64,000 nucleotides of DNA from Leuconostoc citreum (GTDB lineage Bacteria > Bacillota > Bacilli > Lactobacillales > Lactobacillaceae). The DNA is taken from contig NZ_PUFH01000005.1 in NCBI RefSeq assembly GCF_004354555.1, positions 671,001 to 735,000 of the forward strand, written 5' to 3'. Numbering within the stretch: position 1 is the stretch's first letter; each line of letters opens with the position of its first letter. Both the position numbers and the translations under genes were made by a program. The notes beneath the pieces were generated by a model, which saw only the letters and a list, made by a program, of their open reading frames with translations, was not told where the DNA came from and did not search any database. Positions 46,496 through 54,988 of the stretch are shown one piece after another.

Positions 46496-47380
46496 TTAAT
46501 CTAGCCAGGCTTTTACTTCGCTTGTCAACTTTGTCGCCGCATCAGTCCCATGTAACCAAATCAAACCAGGAATTTGATGCCTGAGATAAGTCAACTGGCG
46601 TTTCGCGTAGCGTCTAGAATCCTGCTGCACGGCTAACAGCGCTTGCTCTCGTGTAACTTCACCCCGGATATAAGGAAAAAATTCTTTATAGCCAATGGCT
46701 TTCCCCGCTTGAATTGATTCACCACCGACTGACATGATATGCTCAACTTCAGATAGCAAACCATCATCCAACATTTTTTGAGCACGACGATTAATACGTT
46801 CATATAAAATCTCTCGTGGCCAATCGATTCCGACAATCAAAGCATCGTAAGTTGGCCGCGAAATATCTTCTTGCCGCTTACCATGGCTCGCAATTTGTAT
46901 CGCTCGAATCACGCGTTGTTTATTATTTAAATCGACACGTGATGCTAGTATCGCATCAGCTGCTTTAAGCATTGTCACCAATGCTGGTAATGACTTTTGT
47001 TTTAACAATGCCACTTCTGCTTCATCACTCGCAACAAAATCTAGTGGTTGCTGGCCAAGTAATGCTTTAACGTAAAATCCTGTGCCACCAGCAATAACTG
47101 GTAATTTACCGCGCTTGGCAATATCATTAATCACTTGGTCAGCACGTGTGACAAATTCAGCCACTGAAAATTTATCGGTCATATCGACAATGTCAATCAA
47201 ATGGTGTGGCACAAGTTCTCGTTCTGCTTTAGTAACTTTAGCAGTACCAATATCTAAACCACGATAAATCTGCATGGCATCAGCCGAGACAATTTCGCCA
47301 TTAAAGCGCTGCGCCACACTAATCGCTAAATCACTTTTCCCAGAAGCTGTCGGTCCTGCGATGACAACAATTTTAGTCAT
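46496..47380 (-). CDS. miaA: tRNA dimethylallyltransferase
   Basis: 294 residues from ATG 47380, which has AAGGAG seven bases upstream; this ATG lies inside the last codons of the upstream GDPD gene (8-bp overlap). Walker A GPTASGKS is at residues 8-15. SADAMQIYRGLDIGTAKV and the C-terminal RRYAKRQLTYLRHQ confirm the family. It transfers a dimethylallyl group to A37 of tRNAs reading codons that begin with U. The overlap makes translational coupling to the GDPD likely. Confidence 0.95.
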   Translation of the reverse strand: MTKIVVIAGPTASGKSDLAISVAQRFNGEIVSADAMQIYRGLDIGTAKVTKAERELVPHHLIDIVDMTDKFSVAEFVTRADQVINDIAKRGKLPVIAGGTGFYVKALLGQQPLDFVASDEAEVALLKQKSLPALVTMLKAADAILASRVDLNNKQRVIRAIQIASHGKRQEDISRPTYDALIVGIDWPREILYERINRRAQKMLDDGLLSEVEHIMSVGGESIQAGKAIGYKEFFPYIRGEVTREQALLAVQQDSRRYAKRQLTYLRHQIPGLIWLHGTDAATKLTSEVKAWLD

Positions 47381-48128
47381 TTTTGTCTCCTTGAATTTCT
47401 TCACGTAATCTTGTTGCCAATGCCAATTGATTAGTAATAATACCCCGTAGACCAGCGCGATAAACCCGGCGCATATCTTTTTCCTTATCGACAGTCCAAG
47501 CCCTTAAATGCCAGTTAGATCGCCAAAAAACTGTTGGTTTCTGTTTTAATATACGGATATCGGCATGTATGTAATCAAATACTCCCCGCCACTTTAACCA
47601 ATAAACTTTTGGTGTTGGCCAGTAGACTAATGCTGCAATTTCTGCATGCTCATCTAAGCGACGTATTATTTTGAGTGTTTCAAGGTTGAAACTTTGGTAA
47701 ATAATGCGATACTCAGGCTGAAAACTGGCTATCATATCTAAAATTTCTTTTTCAATCCCTGAGTAGTTGATATGGTCTGTTTTAATTTCTAGTAACAATG
47801 TTTTATCAAATTGTTGATCACGCAAAAAACACAATAATTCTGCCAAAGTGGGCACTTTGACATCATTCATTTTAGGCATTTTATACTCACCGGCATTTAA
47901 TTGCTTAATCTCTGACAACGTGAGGTCCTGTACCAAACCAGTGCCATCCGTTGTGCGGTCGACTTTTTCGTCATGAATAATGACTAAATGACCATCTTTG
48001 GTACGATGAACATCTGTTTCAAGCATATCGGGATGATAAGCAAGTGCAGCTTCAAAAGCTGGTATTGTATTTTCTGGTGCAACAACGCGATAACCTCGGT
48101 GTGCAATAATTTGTGTCTGTCTTGTCAT
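47373..48128 (-). CDS. Glycerophosphodiester phosphodiesterase
   Basis: 251 residues. The catalytic signature IAHRGYRVVAPENTIPAFEAAL is at the N-terminus, with HDEKVDRTTDGTG and LLEIKTD following. It hydrolyses glycerophosphodiesters to glycerol 3-phosphate and an alcohol. There is no signal peptide, so it acts in the cytoplasm. There is no Shine-Dalgarno before ATG 48128. A TATAAT ends six bases before the ATG, which suggests a leaderless mRNA. Confidence 0.9.
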   Translation of the reverse strand: MTRQTQIIAHRGYRVVAPENTIPAFEAALAYHPDMLETDVHRTKDGHLVIIHDEKVDRTTDGTGLVQDLTLSEIKQLNAGEYKMPKMNDVKVPTLAELLCFLRDQQFDKTLLLEIKTDHINYSGIEKEILDMIASFQPEYRIIYQSFNLETLKIIRRLDEHAEIAALVYWPTPKVYWLKWRGVFDYIHADIRILKQKPTVFWRSNWHLRAWTVDKEKDMRRVYRAGLRGIITNQLALATRLREEIQGDKND

Positions 48129-48134
48129 AATTTA

Positions 48135-48140
48135 ATTATA
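48135..48140 (-). promoter_or_regulatory. -10 element immediately upstream of the GDPD start codon
   Basis: TATAAT on the minus strand, with only six bases between it and the ATG. A TTGTTA or TTATAT at a spacing of 19 or 16 could be the -35. Transcription would start at or next to the A of ATG. Confidence 0.5.
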
Positions 48141-48213
48141 CTAAACTCATTTACAAATATAACAAAATAGTTGATAATAGACTTTAGAAAAACTTAAGAA
48201 AAGAGTGCAAATT

Positions 48214-48396
48214 ATGAAGTCATTTAAATCAGGCGTTATCGTTGGTATTATTGGTTCAGCTCTTGTTGCAGCAGCTTCCGCAATCAGTTATCGTCAAACA
48301 GTAATTAAGCCTGCGCAAAAAGCTGAAGAACATCATGACGAAGTATCAAAACAAGCTATTCGTCGTAGTATTGCTGCACATCAATCTCGTTTTTAA
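48214..48396 (+). CDS. DUF3042 family small membrane protein
   Basis: 60 residues from ATG 48214; a GTG three codons earlier is an alternative. A hydrophobic N-terminal segment (about 6-26) is followed by a charged helix ending in KQAIRRSIAAHQSRF. The pattern MKSFKSG..IG...AAASAISYRQTVIKPAQKAEE matches DUF3042 proteins of Lactobacillales from memory. Function unknown. Confidence 0.72.
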   Translation: MKSFKSGVIVGIIGSALVAAASAISYRQTVIKPAQKAEEHHDEVSKQAIRRSIAAHQSRF

Positions 48397-48409
48397 TCTT
48401 TCATCATTC

Positions 48410-48443
48410 AAAACCTTTCCAAGCTCATTTTTGGAAAGGTTTT
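48410..48443. terminator. Bidirectional terminator between DUF3042 and tetR-type gene
   Basis: AAAACCTTTCC and GGAAAGGTTTT form an 11-bp stem with a 12-base loop. Confidence 0.85.
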
Positions 48444-49036
48444 TTAGTCTCATCTTGAGTCATGTAAGCTGTAAAGTTACCAACATCCCCCAAACGCTGC
48501 ATAGAAGCAATCAGTGTTTTGGCGACCTGTTCTGGCATAACCGGTTCATCACTAGCCAACCATGTTTCTAATAATTGCCACAAACCACCAAAAGAAAAAG
48601 CTGTGACAAAATTAATTTCTTGTGGGGTTCCCTCAATATGCCAAGGGGCACTGTACTTTGTGTACAGTTTACCCGAGTGACTGCTCAAACGTGTGGAAAT
48701 TACATGAAACATACCCCTATCAATTAATATTTTTACCACCTGCCGATCTTGCCACCAAAAATTCAGAAATAAGTTAACAATGTCTTCAAAACTCATTTGT
48801 CGGCCATTTTGTGCATTTAATTGACTCACATAGCGTTGCACACATTGATCTGAATAATAATCCAGCAGGTCGTACTTATCCTTATACAAACGATAAAAAG
48901 TGCGTCTGGAAACACCTGCTTTATCAGCAATAGCTGTAACGGATATCGTTTGAAATGTTTGATTTTTTAGTAATTCAAACAAGGCTTCTAATAGCCATTG
49001 TTTAGACTGTAAAGCTAGTTTTTGATGTCCATCCAT
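48425..49036 (-). CDS. TetR/AcrR family regulator of the adjacent efflux pump
   Basis: 203 residues. The N-terminal helix-turn-helix QTISVTAIADKAGVSRRTFYRLYKDKYDLLDYY (about 29-61) is clear. The ligand domain is of the dihydroxyacetone-kinase regulator/TetR_C_8-like type. It is divergent from the DHA2 transporter at 49182. A palindrome at 49133-49148 in the shared region is the likely operator. The inducer is unknown. AAGGAG precedes the start. Confidence 0.88.
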   Translation of the reverse strand: MDGHQKLALQSKQWLLEALFELLKNQTFQTISVTAIADKAGVSRRTFYRLYKDKYDLLDYYSDQCVQRYVSQLNAQNGRQMSFEDIVNLFLNFWWQDRQVVKILIDRGMFHVISTRLSSHSGKLYTKYSAPWHIEGTPQEINFVTAFSFGGLWQLLETWLASDEPVMPEQVAKTLIASMQRLGDVGNFTAYMTQDETKKPFQK

Positions 49037-49132
49037 TTTGTTCTACTCCTTGTCACGATTCATTCTTCAATGTGCCACTTCAATTAATTGACTAGTAATT
49101 TATTATTATCAATTTTATACTTTGTTTAGAGA

Positions 49133-49148
49133 TGTCGCACGTGAGACA
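49133..49148. promoter_or_regulatory. Palindromic operator of the TetR/DHA2 pair
   Basis: TGTCGCACGTGAGACA is symmetrical except for one base pair and has a CACGTG centre. It lies between a TATACT (49117-49122) and the transporter's ribosome binding site, where a bound repressor would block transcription. Confidence 0.6.
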
Positions 49149-49181
49149 CTTTAAGTTTAACAAAGTTAAGGAGCATTGCAA

Positions 49182-50924
49182 ATGAACAAACTTAAATATG
49201 TATTACCAATTTTATTGGTAGGTAATATTTTATGTATGATGGATGTCTCGATTATGACTATCGTTATTCCAGAAATACAAACAGCCTTTAGCGTCAGTCT
49301 ATCTGATCTTTCTTGGACTGTAAACGTCTATACGATTGTTTTTGCGGCACTAATTATCCCTTTTGGCCGCTTAGCTGAGCGCTGGGGACAACATCGTATC
49401 GTGTTTCTTGGTCTGATGACCTTTGGTTTTGGATCGCTGATGACTGGTCTGGCACCAAATTTGGCCTTTATGCTTGTTGCACGTGGGATTCAAAGTATTG
49501 GCGCAGCAATCATCATTCCAACAAGTATGGTTATCGCTCTAGACTTGAGCAATGCAGATAACCGCAATAAAGTTGTGGCTGCATTGGCTGGGTCTCAAGG
49601 TCTAGCAGTTGCGCTTGGCCCAGCAGTGGGCGGTTTTGTGGCACAATATCTGGATTGGCGATGGGTTTTTTATATTAACTTACCATTTATTATCGTATTA
49701 CTAGTTATCTATCCTTTCGTACTAAATATTCGCCGCGAAACACGACGTGCTGTAAAAATTGATTGGCTCGGTGCCAGCCTTAGCTGTATTTTCTTGACAA
49801 CACTGTCACTTGGTTTGATTAAAGCAAACGATTGGGGCTGGACTTCATTAACCATTGTGACGATGTTTATTGTTTCCGGCTTAACTTTTATTTTATTTAT
49901 TGTACAAGAGCTTCACACACCATCACCAATGATTAATTTATCTCTCTTCAAAAACAGGAACTTTACAGCGTCAGGCATTGCCCTATTACTCTCAAATTAT
50001 TTGCTTGGTGGTATGGTCATTCTAATACCAACTTTATTAACCAAAGTTCAAGGTGAAACGGAGCTGAATGCCGCGCTATTAATCACACCTTATTCTGTTT
50101 CAGTGATGCTAACGGTCATTATGACATCTTTACTAATCAAAAGAATCAATCAAAAAATACTAATTGGTTTGGGTTTTATCATTATTGCTGGTAGTTATTT
50201 ATTAATTGCGCATTTGAATTTATCACAGGGCTATCACCGTCTCATTATTGCAGACATTTTACTGGGTATTGGCTATGGTTTAGTTGCTGCGACAGCTAAC
50301 ATTCTGGTGGCTTCTGATTTTCATGGGCGTGCCTTGACTGATTCACAGAGTGTGGCAAATATTTTACGCCAAGTTGGTTTTATCATTGCCATTGCCCTAT
50401 TTACTTCAGTTTTATCCACCAACATCAACACTGCAAAACAAAACACTATCACCTATGCACATCAGCAGATTCAAACACTAGATATTCAGCAGGCACTTAA
50501 AAACAAAATGCTTACTAAAGTTGACCAAAAATTAAGTCCTAATGATTCACAAAGTAATCGTGCAAACAACAACACTATGTCTATATCTGTTGACACAACT
50601 AAAATTAAGCACCAAGCACTAGATACAGCTTATCAAAAGCAGTTACAATTAGCCGCTACACAGTTGCATACAAACATCGATAATATACCTGAACCTGTTA
50701 AACATATCATTTACCAAAAAGTATCAAATGTTGCACTGCCTCGTATTGAACAAGACATCCAGCAGACAAAAAACCAGCTTAATACAACGATTAGTCACAT
50801 TAAAGACCACTTCATTATTGAATCAAGACAAGCCTTTATGTCTGTTTATCAGGTCATGATTATTGTTCCAATCTTATCGTTATTGCTATTGTTTGTATTT
50901 AAAAAAATGCAGCCTAAACGTTAA
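49182..50924 (+). CDS. MFS drug:H+ antiporter, DHA2 (EmrB/QacA) family
   Basis: 580 residues from ATG 49182, with AAGGAG eight bases upstream; a TTG two codons earlier is too close to the ribosome binding site. Fourteen helices, with motif A GRLAERWGQHRIVFLG and motif C ALGPAVGGF. The family exports hydrophobic drugs and bile-type compounds by proton antiport. The unusual part is a hydrophilic insertion of about 136 residues (roughly 414-549), rich in Gln, Asn and Thr and predicted helical, between the last two helices, which should face the outside. Under control of the divergent TetR protein. Confidence 0.9.
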   Translation: MNKLKYVLPILLVGNILCMMDVSIMTIVIPEIQTAFSVSLSDLSWTVNVYTIVFAALIIPFGRLAERWGQHRIVFLGLMTFGFGSLMTGLAPNLAFMLVARGIQSIGAAIIIPTSMVIALDLSNADNRNKVVAALAGSQGLAVALGPAVGGFVAQYLDWRWVFYINLPFIIVLLVIYPFVLNIRRETRRAVKIDWLGASLSCIFLTTLSLGLIKANDWGWTSLTIVTMFIVSGLTFILFIVQELHTPSPMINLSLFKNRNFTASGIALLLSNYLLGGMVILIPTLLTKVQGETELNAALLITPYSVSVMLTVIMTSLLIKRINQKILIGLGFIIIAGSYLLIAHLNLSQGYHRLIIADILLGIGYGLVAATANILVASDFHGRALTDSQSVANILRQVGFIIAIALFTSVLSTNINTAKQNTITYAHQQIQTLDIQQALKNKMLTKVDQKLSPNDSQSNRANNNTMSISVDTTKIKHQALDTAYQKQLQLAATQLHTNIDNIPEPVKHIIYQKVSNVALPRIEQDIQQTKNQLNTTISHIKDHFIIESRQAFMSVYQVMIIVPILSLLLLFVFKKMQPKR

Positions 50925-50937
50925 CCATGACGTCACT

Positions 50938-50971
50938 AAAAAAGAGACCCTCAACAGGTGGTCTCTTTTTT
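50938..50971. terminator. Bidirectional terminator between DHA2 pump and SDR gene
   Basis: AAAAAAGAGACC and GGTCTCTTTTTT form a 12-bp stem with a 10-base loop. Confidence 0.9.
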
Positions 50972-51742
50972 TTAACGTAATAAGTAGCCGCCATCAACAG
51001 GAATCGTTGCGCCAATGACATAATTAGAAGCTGAACTAGCGAGATAGACTATCGTCCCCATTAGTTCCGACGGTTGTGCCCAGTGTTCAGCTGGAATATG
51101 ATTAAGAATCTCTGTATTGCGTGTTTCATCTGCCTGCAAAGCTTTCGTCATATCTGTGTCGATATAACCTGGTGCTAACGCATTGACCTGTATGCCATAA
51201 GGCGCCAGCGCGTCTGCATAAGCTTTGGTTAAACCAACGACAGCATGTTTGCTAGCTGCATAGGGATAAATATATTTTCCAGCTCGAAACGATTGCATGG
51301 AGCCAATGTTGATAATTTTCCCAGATTTTTGTGTAATCATCACTTTAGAGGCTTCATGTGACAAATAATACAGTGCATTAAGATTAATATCAATCACTTT
51401 TTGCCAATCTTCATCCCGATAACTCACGATATCGTTGCGAATTTGAACACCTGCATTATTAATCAAAATGTCTAACGATTCAAAATGCTTTTTAAATTCA
51501 GTAATGACATTAATAGCGGCTTGTTCAGCAGTTAAATCTTGTGTCATAAACACAACTTGTCGCCCATGTTGTGCTGCAAACTGCCGGAGTTCCTGCCAAC
51601 CTTTTTCGGAACGGCTAACCACAAAAACATCGGCGCCAGCACCAATCAAAGCCTGCGCATAGTATTGACCAAGTCCTGATGCCCCACCTGTGACAATCGC
51701 AGCTCGACCTGTTAAATCAAATAATTCAGGAATCGTTGTCAT
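50972..51742 (-). CDS. Short-chain dehydrogenase/reductase (KduD-like)
   Basis: 256 residues. The cofactor motif TGGASGLG is at 18-25, NNAG at about 91-94, and the catalytic YxxxK is in YPYAASKHAVVGLT. The C-terminal PVDGGYLL is classical. It looks like 2-dehydro-3-deoxy-gluconate 5-dehydrogenase or gluconate 5-dehydrogenase, but no pectin or uronate genes are nearby, so the substrate is uncertain. GGAGG precedes the start, and the gene is alone on its strand here. Confidence 0.85.
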   Translation of the reverse strand: MTTIPELFDLTGRAAIVTGGASGLGQYYAQALIGAGADVFVVSRSEKGWQELRQFAAQHGRQVVFMTQDLTAEQAAINVITEFKKHFESLDILINNAGVQIRNDIVSYRDEDWQKVIDINLNALYYLSHEASKVMITQKSGKIINIGSMQSFRAGKYIYPYAASKHAVVGLTKAYADALAPYGIQVNALAPGYIDTDMTKALQADETRNTEILNHIPAEHWAQPSELMGTIVYLASSASNYVIGATIPVDGGYLLR

Positions 51743-51819
51743 TTCAAGCCTCCATGATGTTTACTGATTATTATTTATTTTCTCTATTTTATGCCTACCA
51801 CCAAAAATTGTCAAAAATA

Positions 51820-52173
51820 TCATGATAACGCATGATTATTAATCAAAGTAACTAACTCACGTGGCTTATCGACGCCTAGTACCAAACGCGTATATTTTTC
51901 ATCTTTAAGTTGAATAACAACCGGTAAGCTCGTGTGTTTAATGTTAAAAAAGGTCATTTCATCATTTTTTCGAAACGTACCTGCCCAGTAACCGGGTATG
52001 GCTGTTCCCGGCATTCTGAATCCCTTACTCTCATTGATTATGCCAGTATCGATTGAAGCACCAACAACGTGCGTCAATGGTATCGCAATACGCTCTTTAA
52101 GTGCTGCAATTTTAGTTAATCCGACTGGTTCAATCACTAATTGCCCATTTTGTATATTAACTACGTTTTCCAT
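51820..52173 (-). CDS. Small PH-like domain protein of unknown function
   Basis: 117 residues, predicted beta-rich with one C-terminal helix. The segments IPLTHVVGASID, GFRMPGTAIPGYWAGTF and FFNIKHTSLPVVIQLKDEKYTRLVLGVDKP resemble bacterial PH-like domains. No membrane segment or catalytic motif is seen. It overlaps the upstream short TetR gene by 17 bp, so the pair is one unit, possibly a regulator and its target-side effector. Confidence 0.65.
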   Translation of the reverse strand: MENVVNIQNGQLVIEPVGLTKIAALKERIAIPLTHVVGASIDTGIINESKGFRMPGTAIPGYWAGTFRKNDEMTFFNIKHTSLPVVIQLKDEKYTRLVLGVDKPRELVTLINNHALS

Positions 52174-52552
52174 TGTCGTTATCCCCCGATAAAATATGAC
52201 TATGCTTCAACACCTGTTGTCCTAATTGCGTTGCTATATTAGGACTATTCTGTTTGGCGTACCACTGACTGACGATTTCATTCACAGCTTGGCTATTTGA
52301 CGTTAATTCTAGCATTGCCACAAGCAATAAACGCCATGTGACATCATCTAATGGTTGCTTCTTCAAATTTGCTTTTAAACACGCCATAAACATGCCCTGT
52401 TTACTACCAAATTCACTATAAAGGCTGCCACGTAATAATCCTGTCGCTGTGACTAAATCATCTAAAGATGTTCCTTCAAAACCACGCTGCACAAACAATG
52501 TACTCATTTGTGCAACGACAATATGTTGATCAAAACTTTTTTTTCTACCCAT
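52157..52552 (-). CDS. Short TetR family regulator
   Basis: 131 residues, clearly shorter than the usual 180-220. The helix-turn-helix region (about 24-52) includes EGTSLDDLVTATGLLRGSLYSEFGSKQGMF. The ligand-binding half is abbreviated, so it may be a naturally reduced regulator. It overlaps the PH-like gene and is divergent from ahpC. A symmetrical operator overlaps its -35. Its promoter places the transcription start at or next to the ATG, suggesting leaderless translation, although AAGGGC lies upstream in the DNA. Confidence 0.85.
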   Translation of the reverse strand: MGRKKSFDQHIVVAQMSTLFVQRGFEGTSLDDLVTATGLLRGSLYSEFGSKQGMFMACLKANLKKQPLDDVTWRLLLVAMLELTSNSQAVNEIVSQWYAKQNSPNIATQLGQQVLKHSHILSGDNDNGKRS

Positions 52553-52558
52553 GCCCTT

Positions 52559-52587
52559 AGTATAGTTTTATTTGACTGATTGGTCAA
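52559..52587 (-). promoter_or_regulatory. Promoter and operator of the short tetR gene
   Basis: TTGACC (52587-52582) and TATACT (52564-52559) on the minus strand are 17 bases apart. The symmetrical site TTGACTGATTGGTCAA (52572-52587, five-base arms with 6-base centre) covers the -35 and is a typical TetR operator shape, so autorepression is likely. Confidence 0.78.
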
Positions 52588-52615
52588 GTAAAATAATAAT
52601 TAATTTAATATCCCC

Positions 52616-52669
52616 TTGATTTTTTTATTAATAGCGTTGTATACTGAAGTTAGTTTAGAATGATTATAA
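52616..52669 (+). promoter_or_regulatory. ahpC promoter with PerR-like box
   Basis: TTGATT (52616-52621) and TATACT (52640-52645) are 18 bases apart. Immediately downstream, TTAGAATGATTATAA (52655-52669) matches the PerR consensus TTATAATNATTATAA with one mismatch. A repressor there would sit over the transcription start, fitting peroxide-inducible control. Confidence 0.75.
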
Positions 52670-52690
52670 TTTAAAAGGAGGAAAATCATT

Positions 52691-53257
52691 ATGACTAACT
52701 TTATTGACCAAGAAATCGCAGACTTTTCTGTCAACGCCTATCACGACGGTGATGTCACACAAGTTACTAAGCAAGATACTCTAGGAAAATGGGGCGTGTA
52801 TTTCTTTTATCCCGCTGACTTTTCATTTGTTTGCCCGACAGAGCTAGGTGACTTAGCTGACCATTATACTGATTTCCAAAAGGCTAATGCTGAAATTTAT
52901 TCGGTTTCGGAAGATAGCGAATTTGTTCATAAAGCCTGGGCCGAAGCAACAGATACCATCGCTAAAGTAAAATATCCAATGCTTGCTGATCCCGCTGGCA
53001 AATTAGCACGTTTCTTCAATGTCTTAGATGAAGACGCCGGTTTAGCATTCCGAGCTGTCTTTATCGTGAATCCTGAAGGGAAAATTCAGTCTTATACAAT
53101 CAATAATATGGGTATTGGTCGTAATGCCGAAGAAATTCTCCGTACACTAGAAGCCGCACAATTTGTGGCTGAACACGGCGATCGTGTTTGCCCAGCAAAT
53201 TGGCATCCAGGCGAAGACACCATTGCTCCTAGCTTAGATCTAGTTGGTAAAATTTAA
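52691..53257 (+). CDS. ahpC: Alkyl hydroperoxide reductase subunit C (2-Cys peroxiredoxin)
   Basis: 188 residues. The peroxidatic cysteine Cys48 is in DFSFVCPTELGD and the resolving Cys167 in DRVCPANWHPG, as in typical AhpC. It reduces H2O2 and organic peroxides in the cytoplasm, with electrons from the AhpF-like protein encoded next. AAAAGGAGG gives a strong ribosome binding site. First gene of a two-gene operon with a PerR-like box. Confidence 0.96.
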   Translation: MTNFIDQEIADFSVNAYHDGDVTQVTKQDTLGKWGVYFFYPADFSFVCPTELGDLADHYTDFQKANAEIYSVSEDSEFVHKAWAEATDTIAKVKYPMLADPAGKLARFFNVLDEDAGLAFRAVFIVNPEGKIQSYTINNMGIGRNAEEILRTLEAAQFVAEHGDRVCPANWHPGEDTIAPSLDLVGKI

Positions 53258-53270
53258 GAGGCTTAAATTC

Positions 53271-54953
53271 ATGACAAAACCCCACATTTATGACACTTTG
53301 ATTATTGGTGGTGGTCCAGCCGGGCTTTCTGCTGGTATTTATGCTGGCCGTGCCACGATGGACACATTGATTATCGAAGGCAACCAAATCGGTGGACAAG
53401 TTACAACCACATCAAGTGTCGCCAATTATCCGGCGGTAAATACCATTGAAGGTACTCAATTGGTGAATAACATGAAGCAACAAGCTGATGCGTTTGGTGT
53501 TAACTTTGTATCCGATACCATTACATCAGTTGACTTTAGTCAACCAGCAGTTAAAACCGTTTCAGGCAAGCAAAATACTTATCAAGCTCGCAGCGTTATT
53601 ATCGCAACCGGCGCCCAACCTCATCAAGTTGGTTTTACAGGTGAAAAAGAATTTCGTGGCCGTGGTGTTGCCTATTGTTCAACTTGTGATGGCGAATTAT
53701 TTAGCGGTTTGGAAGTTTTTGTCATCGGTGGTGGTTACGCCGCAGCTGAAGAAGCTGAATATTTAACACGTTTTGCTAGACATGTGACTGTTGTAATGCG
53801 CTCCGATGATTTTACTTGTCCGCCACTAACAGCCGATCGCGCGCGACTTAATGACAATATTACGGTTTGGCCAAACACTGAAGTGCAATCTGTTTCGGGT
53901 AAAGATTATTTAACTGAAGCTGTCTTTATTAATAATCAAACACATGAAAAGAAAGTCTATCATGTTGCTCAAGGTGACAACACTTTTGGCATGTTTATTT
54001 ATGTTGGGACCGACCCGCAAACTGATTTATTCACAGAAAAGTTAACACTGGACGATGATAAATACATTATCGCTGACAACAAATGTCAAACTAATATTTC
54101 CGGTGTCTTTGCTGCTGGCGATGTGATTGCTAAGCCACTACGTCAGATTGTCACTGCGGCGGCTGATGGTGCAAATGCTGCAACAAGTGCCGAAGTTTAT
54201 GTCACAAATCTTAAGAAAGCATTGCATATTCCTATTCAACGCACACAGATTACAAAAAAACACCAGCAACCTGACAATATGCGACAACAATCGCAGCTGG
54301 GAGATGAACCACATACTGCAACCCAACATCAAGGACAATGGTTCGATCAAAATTTAATCAAGCAACTCCAACCTATTTTTGACCAACTATCCAAAACAGT
54401 CATTCTGTCTCAAATCACAGATAATAGTGATAAAAGTCATGAATTATCGTCATTTTTAACCGAATTAGCTGCATTAAGTCAACATTTAACGTTGCGTATC
54501 ACCGAAGCAAAAGCCGCCGACATGCCATTATTACCACATTTTACGTTGCTCAATGAAAATAATGCGGCAACAGGTATTGCATTTAGTGGTATTCCCACTG
54601 GTCATGAATTAAACTCGTTAGTACTTGCGCTATACAACGTTGCTGGCCCAGGACAAAAACTTGATACGCAGCTTCAATCACGTATCAAGGCTTTACCAGC
54701 AACTGATATTAAAGTTGGTGTGTCGCTAACCTGTCATTTTTGTCCAGATGTTGTTGCTGCCTGTCAGCACATCGCAGCTCTTAATCTACATGTCTCAGCT
54801 GAAATGATTGACTTACAGCTTTTCCCTGACATTAGAAATTCGCATCACATTATGAGTGTGCCAGCGATGATGATTGATGATCAACCAGATATTATTTTTG
54901 GCAGTCAAACGATGTCAGATATCGTGACAGCAATTGAAAATGTAAATGCATAA
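53271..54953 (+). CDS. AhpF-like peroxiredoxin reductase with permuted domain order
   Basis: 560 residues from ATG 53271 with GAGG nine bases upstream; a ten-codon... longer frame overlapping ahpC is less likely. The N-terminal part (about 1-315) is a thioredoxin-reductase-like flavoprotein with FAD motif GGGPAGLSA, redox disulfide Cys136/Cys139 in YCSTCDGE and NAD(P) motif GGGYAAAEEA. A polar linker follows (about 316-345), then a two-fold thioredoxin-like domain of AhpF-NTD type with Cys488/Cys491 in TCHFCPDVV. Classical AhpF has the thioredoxin-fold part first. The fusion keeps the electron path NAD(P)H-FAD-CxxC-CxxC-AhpC but in reversed domain order. Confidence 0.9.
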   Translation: MTKPHIYDTLIIGGGPAGLSAGIYAGRATMDTLIIEGNQIGGQVTTTSSVANYPAVNTIEGTQLVNNMKQQADAFGVNFVSDTITSVDFSQPAVKTVSGKQNTYQARSVIIATGAQPHQVGFTGEKEFRGRGVAYCSTCDGELFSGLEVFVIGGGYAAAEEAEYLTRFARHVTVVMRSDDFTCPPLTADRARLNDNITVWPNTEVQSVSGKDYLTEAVFINNQTHEKKVYHVAQGDNTFGMFIYVGTDPQTDLFTEKLTLDDDKYIIADNKCQTNISGVFAAGDVIAKPLRQIVTAAADGANAATSAEVYVTNLKKALHIPIQRTQITKKHQQPDNMRQQSQLGDEPHTATQHQGQWFDQNLIKQLQPIFDQLSKTVILSQITDNSDKSHELSSFLTELAALSQHLTLRITEAKAADMPLLPHFTLLNENNAATGIAFSGIPTGHELNSLVLALYNVAGPGQKLDTQLQSRIKALPATDIKVGVSLTCHFCPDVVAACQHIAALNLHVSAEMIDLQLFPDIRNSHHIMSVPAMMIDDQPDIIFGSQTMSDIVTAIENVNA

Positions 54954-54956
54954 ATA

Positions 54957-54988
54957 AAAAAACGCCACACAACTCAGGTGGCGTTTTT
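54957..54988. terminator. Bidirectional terminator between ahpF-like gene and pdh operon end
   Basis: AAAAAACGCCAC-type stem of about 12 bp with a 9-base loop and T run on either strand. Confidence 0.9.
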
